Made by a program: the position numbers and the translations under genes
The notes under the pieces: model-generated
The model's database searches: none
The model's input: only the letters and a program-made list of their open reading frames with translations
What the model was told of the DNA's origin: nothing
Shown: positions 9,177 to 18,700 of the stretch, in pieces
How the letters are laid out: every line of letters starts with the position of its first letter
How positions within the stretch are numbered: position 1 is the first letter of the stretch
Source: Citreicoccus inhibens
GTDB lineage: Bacteria > Myxococcota > Myxococcia > Myxococcales > Myxococcaceae
NCBI RefSeq assembly: GCF_019039035.1
Contig: NZ_JAHNZT010000023.1
Coordinates: 62,001-126,000 of the forward strand
Direction of reading: 5' to 3'
Length of the DNA: 64,000 nucleotides

Positions 9177-11135
9177 TCAGTCCTCCAGGAGCGCCAGACG
9201 CACCGCGGCGTGGGCCCAGTCCCACGCGGCCTCGCGCCCCGCGACAATCGACTCCGCGAGGCGACGCAGCCGCAGCCCGAGGTCTCGCAGCCCCGCGTCC
9301 TCCAGGGTCACCGCGAGGGCGCGGGCACGCCCGGGATAGTCCCCCTCCAGGTGGCGCAACCCTCGGTGCATGGCCTCTTCCAGCAGGCCCGCCATGGCAT
9401 CGATGCGAGCACGCAGCGGCTCCGCCGCATCCCTACGCGAGGGGCCTCCGAGCAACGGGCGCACGGCCTCGCCCGCGTCCAGGTCCGGCACCACCACGCG
9501 GTCCGCGGTGAGCAGCGTGGGCTCCAGCTCCAAGCCCGAGCCGCTCCACCGCATCGGTCCCGCCACCCACACCACGGGGCCGTGGTCGCCATTCAGCGTC
9601 GCCGAGAGGACCTCCAAGGCCCGCGGCGCCGCCGCCCGAAAGCCGCGCACCAGCGTGAACGATTGTCCGTGGGCGTCCTCCAGCGTCGCGCGCACTTCCT
9701 GACGGGCCGAGTCGAACGCCACCTCGTGCACGGCCCCGACGAGCACGGCGTGGACGTCCTCCGCGCGGGCCTTGGGGCGGAGCATTCGAGGGGGCCTCGC
9801 GAGCCACGACTCTCGCAGCGCGCGCACGTCGTCCACTCGCACGGGCGGGGGCAGGGACTCGAAGTCCCCGGTCTGGAGCGTCACCGAGGTGGCCACGATG
9901 CGGCTGCCCTCCAGCCGCACCTCGCGGTTGGCGCGGCGCACCGCCGCCTGCGTCACCACCTGTCCCCGCGCGAGCACGTCCCACGTGGCGCCCGCGACGC
10001 GACGCCGCCCCAGGTCCGGTCCCTCCGGCAGCGGCTCCCCCTCGGGCGTGTCCCAGGCGTGCTCCATCGCGAACACCGAGGCCATGTCCGGATCCGCCAG
10101 GAACACCTCCAGCGTGCGCCGCCGCCCATCCGAGTCCACCCGCGCGCCCAGCGACACCCAACGCACGCGATCCAACCGCGTCTCCAGCGCCTCGCCCTGT
10201 CCCACCACGGCGCGCGCGGGCAGCTCGCCTCCGGGTGGCGATGCGGCCCGCACCCGGGCGAACAGCTCAGCCAGCAGGAAGCGCAGCTCCGCCGCGCGGT
10301 AACGCGCCGAGCGCGCCCGGTGCCACCCCAGCGCCTGCTCGATGTCCTCCAAACCGAACGCCAGCCACGTCGCGCCAGACAGCTCCGCGCGAGCCACCGC
10401 GAAGGACTGCCCGAGCGACGCGCGCGACTGGTCCACGCCCTCACGGAGCAGCATCACCGCAGGCTCCAGCGCCCGCGCCCACCCGGCATCATCGGCCGTG
10501 GGCGCCTCGCCGTCCTTGAGGTCCAGCAACAGCGACTCTCGCGAGGCATCTCGACGGTCCGCCTCACGCATGGCCCAGCACGCCAGGGCCACGTGCACGC
10601 AGCCCCCACCCGTCACGCAGTCACAGCGCGCGTGCGCCAGCTCCGCGTGGGCCAGGAAGCGCACCGTGGCCGAGGGCAATCGCACCGTGGGCACGTCGCT
10701 CGCTGCCCCGGGACGAAGGACTTCGCACAGCACGCCGCGTCGCCGGGCACTCCGTGCATCGCTCATCACCCGAGCGCCGAGCACCGCCTCCAGCGCGGCA
10801 TCCGCCAGCGTGCCGGGTGAGCTGTCCTGGCGCGTCTCAGGCGCATCGGGGGGAGCTGCCTCTTGGGCGACGCGGGCATAGGCCAGGACGAGCGCCACGC
10901 GGTGACGACACACGAGCCTCGCGTTGCAGCCGCAGGGGGCATCCTTCAGCGCCTTGCCGGGCGGAAGGCGCGTGACGACGCCATCGGCGAAGGTCCCCAC
11001 CACGGTGCCATCCGGCTCTTCGTGGACCTGGGGCCCCTTGCCCTCCTGGAGCTCCTTCTGGGCGCGCTTGACCACGCCCACGTTCGCCAGCGCGGCGAGC
11101 GACTCGGCCGTCAGCGTCAACAGGTCGCTTCGCAT
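9177..11135 (-). CDS. SWIM zinc-finger protein (YehQ-like), last gene of MoxR-vWA operon
   Basis: A 652-residue protein with two SWIM-type C-x-C-x(5)-C-x-H motifs: C68/C70/C76/H78 (CGCNARLVCRH) and C171/C173/C179/H181 (CDCVTGGGCVH). SWIM fingers bind zinc and usually contact nucleic acid or protein. The rest is Ala/Leu/Arg-rich with no catalytic motif I recognise. It is the fifth and last gene of a tight operon; its ATG shares one base with the vWA stop (TGATG). In E. coli the corresponding set is yehI, yehL, yehM, yehP, yehQ, and the length is close to that of YehQ. The family function is unknown; a role as nucleic-acid or target sensor for the MoxR-vWA machine is inference. Confidence 0.85.
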   Translation of the reverse strand: MRSDLLTLTAESLAALANVGVVKRAQKELQEGKGPQVHEEPDGTVVGTFADGVVTRLPPGKALKDAPCGCNARLVCRHRVALVLAYARVAQEAAPPDAPETRQDSSPGTLADAALEAVLGARVMSDARSARRRGVLCEVLRPGAASDVPTVRLPSATVRFLAHAELAHARCDCVTGGGCVHVALACWAMREADRRDASRESLLLDLKDGEAPTADDAGWARALEPAVMLLREGVDQSRASLGQSFAVARAELSGATWLAFGLEDIEQALGWHRARSARYRAAELRFLLAELFARVRAASPPGGELPARAVVGQGEALETRLDRVRWVSLGARVDSDGRRRTLEVFLADPDMASVFAMEHAWDTPEGEPLPEGPDLGRRRVAGATWDVLARGQVVTQAAVRRANREVRLEGSRIVATSVTLQTGDFESLPPPVRVDDVRALRESWLARPPRMLRPKARAEDVHAVLVGAVHEVAFDSARQEVRATLEDAHGQSFTLVRGFRAAAPRALEVLSATLNGDHGPVVWVAGPMRWSGSGLELEPTLLTADRVVVPDLDAGEAVRPLLGGPSRRDAAEPLRARIDAMAGLLEEAMHRGLRHLEGDYPGRARALAVTLEDAGLRDLGLRLRRLAESIVAGREAAWDWAHAAVRLALLED

Positions 11136-12274
11136 CAGCGCCCCATCTTCTCGGCGAGCCAGCCCACGAGCTGCCCAGGCGTCATCGCCGCCACCTCGGC
11201 GCCTGCCTCCACCAGCCGCGCCGCGAGCGCTCGGTCAAAATCCGGCACGGCCTCCGCATCGAGCGCCGCCAGCCCGAGCACCTTCGTCCCCTGCCCCACC
11301 AGCGCGCGCACGCGGCGCACCAACCATTCGGGGCTCGTCCCCTCGTAGAAGTCGGAGATGAGCACGACGACCGCGCGGCGCGGCGCGTCCACCAACTCCT
11401 GCGCGTACTCCACCGCCTGCTGGATGTCCGTGCCGCCGCCGAGCTGCACGTTCATGAGCAACTCCACGGGGTCCACCACATCGCGCGTCAGGTCCACCAC
11501 GTGGGTGTCAAAGGCCACGAGGTGCGTGCGCACGCCCGGCAGCCCCCAGAGGCACGCCGCCGTCACCGCGGAGTGGATGACGGACGTCACCATGCTCCCG
11601 CTCTGGTCCACGAGCAGGATGACCTGCCACGGCTCCAACATGCGCCGCGAGCGCGAGAAGAACCGAAGTCGATCCAGGTACAGCTTTCGCTCGTCGGGGC
11701 GCCAGTTCTTCAGGTTCCGCGCGAGCGTGCGCTTGAAGTCGAGCTGCGCCGCCACCTTCCGAGTGCCCGGTCTCCGCCGGTCCCGCGTGCCGCCGAAGGC
11801 CTGTCTCACCTCCGTGCGCAGCGTCTCCATCAGCTCACGGACCACCTCGGCGACGAGCGCGCGCGCCAAGGCCAGGACCTCGGGCTTGAGCAGGTGGCGG
11901 GTGCGAAGCACCGCGGCGAGGAGCGAGGTGCTCGGCTGGGCGCGCCGGAGCACCTCGGGGTGCGTCACCATCTCGTCGATGCGGAAGCGCTCCACCGCGT
12001 CGCGCTCCAATCGTTCGATGGTCTCCCGCGGGAAGAGGCGGTGGACGGCGTTCACCCAATCCGGCACCGACAGCGTCGAGTCCCCTCGACCGCCCTCGCG
12101 GGTGTCGCCCCGGTGGATCTCACGCTCGCCCAACGTCTCATCTCGGCCGTAGAGCCACTCCAGCGCGCTGTCCATGGCGCGGGCGTCGTCCGACACGCCA
12201 CAGCCCAGCGCATCCTCCGCCGCCTCCCCCAGGATGAGCCGCCAGCGCGCAATCGGTGGAAGTCCGCCCGTCAT
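11135..12274 (-). CDS. vWA-domain protein (YehP-like) partner of MoxR
   Basis: A 379-residue protein with a C-terminal von Willebrand A domain carrying a complete MIDAS: D223-Q-S-G-S227, T282 in GGGTDIQQAV and D308 in VVLISDFYEG. It therefore should bind a divalent ion and act as a metal-dependent protein-protein adaptor. The N-terminal about 200 residues are helical and family-specific. Start chosen at the ATG at 12274, which overlaps the upstream stop by four bases (ATGA); 13 further in-frame residues upstream lie inside the previous gene. MoxR ATPases typically work with vWA proteins as chaperone-like pairs, and the two are two genes apart here. Confidence 0.88.
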   Translation of the reverse strand: MTGGLPPIARWRLILGEAAEDALGCGVSDDARAMDSALEWLYGRDETLGEREIHRGDTREGGRGDSTLSVPDWVNAVHRLFPRETIERLERDAVERFRIDEMVTHPEVLRRAQPSTSLLAAVLRTRHLLKPEVLALARALVAEVVRELMETLRTEVRQAFGGTRDRRRPGTRKVAAQLDFKRTLARNLKNWRPDERKLYLDRLRFFSRSRRMLEPWQVILLVDQSGSMVTSVIHSAVTAACLWGLPGVRTHLVAFDTHVVDLTRDVVDPVELLMNVQLGGGTDIQQAVEYAQELVDAPRRAVVVLISDFYEGTSPEWLVRRVRALVGQGTKVLGLAALDAEAVPDFDRALAARLVEAGAEVAAMTPGQLVGWLAEKMGR

Positions 12275-14607
12275 CCACGCACCTCGGAGTCCGCGGCGTC
12301 GGAGAGCCCCCATCTCGCGGCCAGCGCGCGCGCGCGCGTCTCCAGCGCCATGCCACGCGCGACCTGACCGGCCTCCATGTCCAGTGCCAGCAAGGTGTGC
12401 GCGGCGCCTTCGTCCGCGCCCTCCAGCCGGAGGACGGTACGCGCCAGGGTCGCGCGCTCCATGGGCGGGAAGAAAGAGAACGCCAGCCGCAGCGCGGGCA
12501 GTGCCGTCAGGAAGTCCGCCTCCGTCATCGCCTTGACGACGTCATGGACGGAGCCCAGCAGCACCTGCGATTGCAGCATCTGCGCACGCGCCACCGCCGC
12601 GAGGCCCGCCAGGAAATCCCCCAGCGTCGCGGGCAGTCCCAGGGCCTGCATCGCACGCACGGCCGTCACCTCCGCGGCGCCGTCCACGAAACGTCCCAGA
12701 CTCCACAGCGCACCCAGACACGCGCCTCGCACCTCGGGCGCCGCCGCCGCATCCAGCGTCTTGCGCGTCCAGACGCCATCGGCCCGAACATCCAGGGCGC
12801 GCGCCCGGTCCGGTCCTGCGCGCAATGCATCTCGCAGCGCCACCACCGCCGCGACCACACGCCCCTCGGCCGTGCTCCCGGCCCCCTCCAACAACCACAG
12901 CCCTCGGTCCACCGCCTGGGTCACCAGCGGCTCGAGCTGCGGCGCCCGAGCCGCCCCCAGCAAGACCCCGTGGTGCCACACGTCGAGCAACGTCCCGAGC
13001 GCGGCCCCCAGCTCACCAAGCGAGGACTCCGTGCCCACCGTCCCCGCCGCGCGGCCAACCACCTCCAGCGCGAGCCCCTCCAACCCCACGAACACCGCCT
13101 GAAGCAACGTGTCCGCGAGCGCCCCCAATCTCCCCTCGGCCTGAAGCAGCCGCTCCTCCAACAACACCCACGCCGCCGACTCCAACGTCGCGCCGTGCGC
13201 TCCCGCTTGGATCAACGCCGACAGTTGCTCCGGATGCGTCCCCACGTCCCAACGCTCTTCCAGGACGACACCCGTGGGGGTGCTCGGCCCTTGGCTGCGC
13301 GCGAAGCCGGGGATGCCCAGGACGCGCAGGCGATGCAGGACGCGGCTCTTCTCCCGGGCCTCGGACTCGGTGAGCACCAGCTTCACCGGGCGACTCGGAC
13401 TCGCGGGCTCCAGGTCCCACTTGCGCAGCACGTCCGCGACGTCCCGCACGAGCGGTGGATGGGGCGTGCGCGCGTCCAGCTCCCCACGCGCGTCCCCCGC
13501 CAGCGCCGCGACCATCTCCACGAACAGCGGCTCCGTGCGAGGAGGCAACGGCCCGCGCCCCGCCCAGGGCGGCGGGACCTCCAGCCCCTCCTTCACCAGC
13601 GCGGCGGACAGCCCATCCAACACATCCGTGCGCGCCAGGGCCGCATGCCCCCGCAAGCGAGCCAGCCCCTCCGCATGGGTGCGCGCCGCGATGAGGTCCG
13701 CCGTGCTCACCGGCTGGCCCTTGTCCCGCAGCCGCCGAGCCACCCGCGTCAACAAAGCCTCGGCGGCCACCTCCGGCCCGTGCTCGTGCACCAGCGCGTA
13801 GAACCCCGGTGATGGCATCCCCGCGTCGTACCCCGCGAAGGCGTCCATCTGCTTCGAGTCATACGGCACCAGGAAGCTTCCCCACCGCGCCCCAGACGCC
13901 GGTGGAGGCGCCACGGGGAAACGGTCCCGCACCCGCCCCCGCGCCAGGTGCTCCAGCGCCGGCGCATGGAAACCACCGCACACCACCACCACCCCATCCC
14001 GACCATCCGCGCGGCGAGCGACGTCGCCTTCGGCCCACGCCACCGCATCGGCCATGAAGTCCTCGCGCGGACCGTCCCTCGGACCTCCGGGCGCGTCGCC
14101 TCGCAGCAGCGCGAAGTACTGGCGCAGGCGCTCGCGCAAGACCTGCGCATCACACGGCAGCTCGAAGAGGTGGTCCCACAGCGCGTCCTCGTCATTCAGC
14201 CGGTAGTGGCGCAGCAGCGCCTCCAGCCACAGCCGCGTCCGCTCGCGCCCGGCCTCGCCTCGCCGGTCCGCGAAGCGATTGGTCACGCCGGTGAAGACGT
14301 CGTGCCACGCGGGCAGGTCGATGAAGCGCGCCTCGGCCCCCACCTCCTCCGCGGCCTCCAGCGCCACCCACTCGGGAGACCCCGCGCAGAACGGGCTCCA
14401 GCTCGCGCGGGAGCGCCCCTCGAGATGCAGGTAGGTGAACACCGCGATGGGCAGCCGATGCCCCAGCCGCAGCTCCGCCCACCGCGCGTTCATGTCCGAG
14501 GGCCCCTCGATGAGGACATGCCGGGGGCGGACCTCACGAATGACCTGCCGCACCACGCGGGCGCAGCCCGGACTGTGGTGCCGGATACCGAGGACGTGGA
14601 GCGTCAT
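12271..14607 (-). CDS. DUF5682 family protein (YehM-like)
   Basis: A 778-residue protein of a family without known activity, found with MoxR, vWA and SWIM genes. The N-terminus has the family signature MTLHVLGIRHHSPGCARVV followed by RHVLIEGPSDMNARW. Further in there are YVLQ-like aromatic runs, VVVCGGFHAPALEHLARG and FLVPYDSKQMDAFAGYDAGM, then a long Ala/Leu-rich helical C-terminal half. No signal peptide or membrane segment is seen, so it should be cytoplasmic. The start at 14607 shares ATGA with the moxR stop; the longer frame would overlap moxR by over 130 bases. Central position and strict coupling suggest a stoichiometric subunit of the complex. Confidence 0.85.
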   Translation of the reverse strand: MTLHVLGIRHHSPGCARVVRQVIREVRPRHVLIEGPSDMNARWAELRLGHRLPIAVFTYLHLEGRSRASWSPFCAGSPEWVALEAAEEVGAEARFIDLPAWHDVFTGVTNRFADRRGEAGRERTRLWLEALLRHYRLNDEDALWDHLFELPCDAQVLRERLRQYFALLRGDAPGGPRDGPREDFMADAVAWAEGDVARRADGRDGVVVVCGGFHAPALEHLARGRVRDRFPVAPPPASGARWGSFLVPYDSKQMDAFAGYDAGMPSPGFYALVHEHGPEVAAEALLTRVARRLRDKGQPVSTADLIAARTHAEGLARLRGHAALARTDVLDGLSAALVKEGLEVPPPWAGRGPLPPRTEPLFVEMVAALAGDARGELDARTPHPPLVRDVADVLRKWDLEPASPSRPVKLVLTESEAREKSRVLHRLRVLGIPGFARSQGPSTPTGVVLEERWDVGTHPEQLSALIQAGAHGATLESAAWVLLEERLLQAEGRLGALADTLLQAVFVGLEGLALEVVGRAAGTVGTESSLGELGAALGTLLDVWHHGVLLGAARAPQLEPLVTQAVDRGLWLLEGAGSTAEGRVVAAVVALRDALRAGPDRARALDVRADGVWTRKTLDAAAAPEVRGACLGALWSLGRFVDGAAEVTAVRAMQALGLPATLGDFLAGLAAVARAQMLQSQVLLGSVHDVVKAMTEADFLTALPALRLAFSFFPPMERATLARTVLRLEGADEGAAHTLLALDMEAGQVARGMALETRARALAARWGLSDAADSEVRG

Positions 14608-15719
14608 CCCGGCAGGAGGAAGCGCGCTTCGTAGAGCGCCCGCCAGTGCGCGCCCGTCCGATGGCCCACGCGCTGCTCCAGGTAGCGGCGGATCTTCTTC
14701 AGGTCCTCCGCGTTGTCCTTCGCCGCCGTGCCCGCCAGACACTCGACCACGTCCGCCGGAGTGCCCCCATCCCCGCGCAGATACCAGCCGCGCACGCCCA
14801 CCGCGTGCGCCACGGACACCGCCTCCGCCGTGGACAGCACCGTGGAGAGCTTCTCCACGGCTTGCCCATCCTTCACCTCGCCCGTGCGCAGCTCGCGGAA
14901 CGTGCGCACCAGCACCTCCAGCACTTCATCGGGGGGCGTCACCGGCACCCCCGAGCGAGCCAGGAGTCGCGCGGACTCCTCCTTCACGAGCTGAAGCTCC
15001 GCGTCCGCATCGAGGATGGGAAAGAGCGTCTCGAAGTTGAAGCGCCGCTTGAGCGCGGCGGACATCTCATTGACGCCCCGGTCCCGCGTGTTGGCCGTGG
15101 CGATGATGTTGAAGCCCTCACGCGCGAACAGCATGCCCTCGGGCCCCTCCAGCTCCGGCACCGCCAGCACCCGCTCGGAGAGCAGCGACAGCAGCGCGTC
15201 CTGCACCTCCAGCGGGCAGCGGGTGATCTCCTCGAAGCGCACGAGCTGCCCCTGCTTCATGCCCAGGTACATGGGCCCTGGCACCAAGGCGCGCGGCGAG
15301 GGGCCCTCGTTGACCAGCAGGGCGTAGTTCCACGAGTACCGGATGTGGTCCTCCGTCGTGGCCGCTCCTCCCTGGATGGTCAGGGTGGAGACGCCGGACA
15401 CGGCCGCCGCCAACAGCTCGGACAGCAGGGACTTGGCCGTGCCGGGCTCGCCCACCAGCAACAGGCCCCGGTTGGTGGCGAGCGTCACCATGCAGCGCTC
15501 GACGAGCGACGGCGGACACACGAGCTTGCGCCGCAGTCCCTTGGCCGCATCGCCCAGGATGAAGGCCCGGACGGCCTGCAGCGACAACTGCCACCCCGGA
15601 GGGCGCGGCCCCGAGTCCTCGTCGCGCAACCGCGCCAGCTCCTCCGCGTGGAGGACCTCGGCCGGGGGGCGCTGGAGCGCCGGAGCCTTCGCCGCTTCGT
15701 TTCGTCGCGCGCGCGTCAT
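14604..15719 (-). CDS. MoxR-type AAA+ ATPase (YehL-like)
   Basis: A 371-residue AAA+ ATPase. Walker A GEPGTAKS at 90-97, Walker B RFEE at 161-164, sensor 1 asparagine in IIATANT (N210), and the arginine-rich AALKRRF segment after it. The sequence QGGAATTEDHIRYSWNY is typical of the YehL/MoxR branch rather than of DnaA or RuvB. MoxR proteins are remodelling chaperones that act with a vWA partner. It is preceded by the WGR-DUF4132 gene with a nine-base gap and overlaps the next gene by ATGA, so all five genes should be made together. The ATP-driven step of the system is almost certainly here. Confidence 0.92.
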   Translation of the reverse strand: MTRARRNEAAKAPALQRPPAEVLHAEELARLRDEDSGPRPPGWQLSLQAVRAFILGDAAKGLRRKLVCPPSLVERCMVTLATNRGLLLVGEPGTAKSLLSELLAAAVSGVSTLTIQGGAATTEDHIRYSWNYALLVNEGPSPRALVPGPMYLGMKQGQLVRFEEITRCPLEVQDALLSLLSERVLAVPELEGPEGMLFAREGFNIIATANTRDRGVNEMSAALKRRFNFETLFPILDADAELQLVKEESARLLARSGVPVTPPDEVLEVLVRTFRELRTGEVKDGQAVEKLSTVLSTAEAVSVAHAVGVRGWYLRGDGGTPADVVECLAGTAAKDNAEDLKKIRRYLEQRVGHRTGAHWRALYEARFLLPG

Positions 15720-15728
15720 GCGGGTGCC

Positions 15729-18700
15729 CTAGGCCTTCAGCCGCTCGATGTCGAGCATCAGCTCGGAGAAGACCACGGGGTCCAGGTCCTGGAGCGCGCA
15801 GGTGTCCAGCCGCAGCTCGCCCAGCGTCTGCGTGGCCTCTTCCGTGTCCATGCCGACGACGAAGCCCGGCTCGAAGTGCACCCAGGCCATGATGGGCCGC
15901 GCGTTGGGCCGATCCACGACGCAGTAGTACGTGGAGATGCCGCCGCCATCGCTGATGTCCCGCGACCAGCGCCGCGACTCCAGTCCGCGCAGCGCCTTGG
16001 TGGGCACCTTCGCGCCCTGGAAGCGGCGGCACACGTTCCCCTTCTCCGTGGCCTGCGGCACGAAGACAGGACGGACAAGCTGTGGGAACGGAGCGATGAG
16101 CTCATAGTCCGCGAACACCTGTCCCCAGGCTGCCTGCTGCGCGGCCTCCACATGAACCGGGTGCGCCACCACCACGCGCCCATCCGCGGGCAGCGTGAAG
16201 GCGTCGTCCTTCACCGTGGCGAAGGTGCCGTCCTCGGCCACCCGGAAGGGCACGCGCCGAGCGCCGTCCACCACCGCCCAGAGCAGGCGCCGCGTGAGGT
16301 GGAACACCAGCGGGTGCTTCACGAAGTACGCGACGAAGTCCGCCGCGGCCACGCTCCGCTGCGACATGAGCATGCGCTCCAGGCGCTTCACCTGGAGGCT
16401 CGCCACGGACCGCACGTCCTTCTTGAGCCCCGTGAACCGCGCCGCCGCGTCCTTCGCCTTCGCCGCGGCATCGGCCTTCGCCGGCTTGGGCAGGTCCTTG
16501 AGCAGCTCGCCCGCGTCGTTGCGCACCAGGGGCCTCAGCGTCTCGTCGAAGCTGACGAAGAACCTCCTCGGCCCGAAGTCCAGCACCGTGCCGCCCGCGT
16601 CATCCAGACCGAAGGTGGGCACCAGGCGGTCCGCCAGTTCGTCCGCGGTGAGCCCACGCCGACGCGCGAGCAAGTCGATGCGCTCGCGCGCCGCGGTCTT
16701 GAACGCGGGGAAGCGAGACTTCTCCGCCAGCAGGTTGATGAGCACCAGCGCCGTCTCGCTGCCCTGGTTGTAGAGCGCGTCCAGCGCCGCCTCGGCGCGC
16801 TTGCTGGCGTTCTCGCCGGGCCACTCCCGAGCCAGCGCCGTCAGCTTGCGCGCGCACTCCGCATCGCCCAGGAAGCCCACCGCCTGGAGGCACCAACCGT
16901 GCCTGGCGTCGTACTTGGCCTTTCCCCACGCCTCGAACAGCGTCCAGGCGAAGGCGGCACGCGACGCCTCGGTGAGCGTCTCCCGTGCATGGAGCACCCC
17001 CGGGTGCGGTTCATCCGAGACCGAGAACGCCAACTGCACGAGCAGCGTGTCCACCTCCGCCGCGGACAGGTGGCGTCCATCGCGCGTGGACAGCGCCGGC
17101 AACTTCGCCGCCGAGGCATAGGCGGGCAGCTCCGGCTTCTTCACCTTGGGCCCCGCGAGAGGATCCGCGTCCAGCAGCGCCGTGACGGCCGCCACATCCT
17201 TCGCCCCGCCCTGTGCGGCCAGCTCCAGGATGAGCCCGCGCTGCTCCATGGACGCCAGGTAGCGGAGGACTCGCGTGGCGGCGTCCTGCTCCGCGCCCGA
17301 GCCATCCAGCGCCAGCGACAGACAGCCTGCGGCGGCGATGCGCGGATGGCGCATCAGCCACGCACGCGCGCGCGGCTTGTCCTTCTTTCCCGCGAACCAC
17401 GCGGCGAAGTACGGCACCAGCGACAGGTGTCCGAGTGGCAGGAGCGCGTTGTTGAACGCGGCCGCGGCCACATCCATCGCCCACGGGAGCACGTCCAGTC
17501 CGTACCTGGCGATCCACGTGCCCAGCCGGTTGAAGTCATAGGAGGCCGAGCCATAGGGGAGCTGCACCAGTCGCAGGACAAGCTCGCGCGGAAGCAGCCC
17601 GACGCCGTAGTCCGGCACCTCCAACTGGTAGCGCTCCAGGTGGGCCACGTAGGCCTCGGTCTCCGCCCGGTCGAGCTTGCTCAGCGGCTTGCCGTCCCAC
17701 TCCTGCTCATGGCCTCCGCCGTCGTCCCCCGAGGGCAGATATCCCAGGCGCTCCTCCTCGTCCCGCCAGACGATGGCGGGCTCGGCGGTGAAGCGGAACG
17801 ACACGGACCTCCGAACATAGGGCTTCGCCTCTTTCGGCACGGTTCCCACGTACGAGTCCACGGGGACTCCTTCCACATGCACATCGTCGCCGGAGCCAAT
17901 CACGGGGGCGTGGACGTCTCGCACGCGGAACGTCAGGGGCAAGGAAGAACCGTTGGTGATGGACAGTGCCGCCGCCTTCGCGCGCTTGTCCCCCGCCGCC
18001 TCCAGCAGCCGCAGCACCCGAGCGCGCTGCACCTCGGCGGCGACATGAAGCGCGGCGGTCGCCCAGGGCGCCTCCGCCGTCTCGCGCTTGAGGTGCTTGA
18101 TGAGGGTCCCAATCGCGGCGTCGTCATCGATGTGCGCCAGCACGAAGCAGTACAGCCCCTGGTAGTGGCCGTCGTCCTCCCACGGGTCGCCCACCTGGAG
18201 CTTGATGAGTCCCTCCAGCGCGCCCTTGCCCTCCAACTCGAGCAGGCCGGTCAGGTAGAGCCGGTGCGACTGATCGAACGACCAGAACTCGTGGCGCACC
18301 TTGCGGTTCTTCCGGCAGAACGCCTCCAGGCACGCCGCGCCTCCCGCCGACAGGACACAGGCGTGCGTGACGTCGAGGTCCCCGAACTCGCCCACGGCCT
18401 CCAGGGCCGCCTCCAGCGCGGCCTCTTCTTCCTCGCCCGCCCAGGGCCCCACCGGGAACAGGAACGAAGCAGCGCTCAGCAGATCATTGGCCGCGCCCTC
18501 ATCCTTTTCGCGGATGGCGGCGGCGCATGACGCGAAGACGGGCAAGCACGTGGCCCGCAGGGAGCGATAGGTGGCCTCGTCCGTGAGGCTGAGCAACTCA
18601 CGGAACCGGGCGAAGAGGCCCACTCCCGTGTAGGGCAGCTCGTCGTCCATCGCGCGGACGCTGCGCAGGATGGCCTGCTCCAGCCCCACCGTGGCCACCA

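Noticed and set aside
9164-9179. TGAGC/GCTCA stem between the convergent RCC1 and SWIM genes
   Set aside because: A five-base stem overlapping both stop codons and without a T-run is too weak to call a terminator.
14646-18530. Plus-strand open frame of about 1290 codons opposite the WGR-DUF4132 and MoxR genes
   Set aside because: It is rich in Arg, His, Gln and Leu with no domain, and mirrors the codon bias of the minus-strand genes, whose domains and overlaps are clear. It is an antisense shadow of GC-rich coding DNA.
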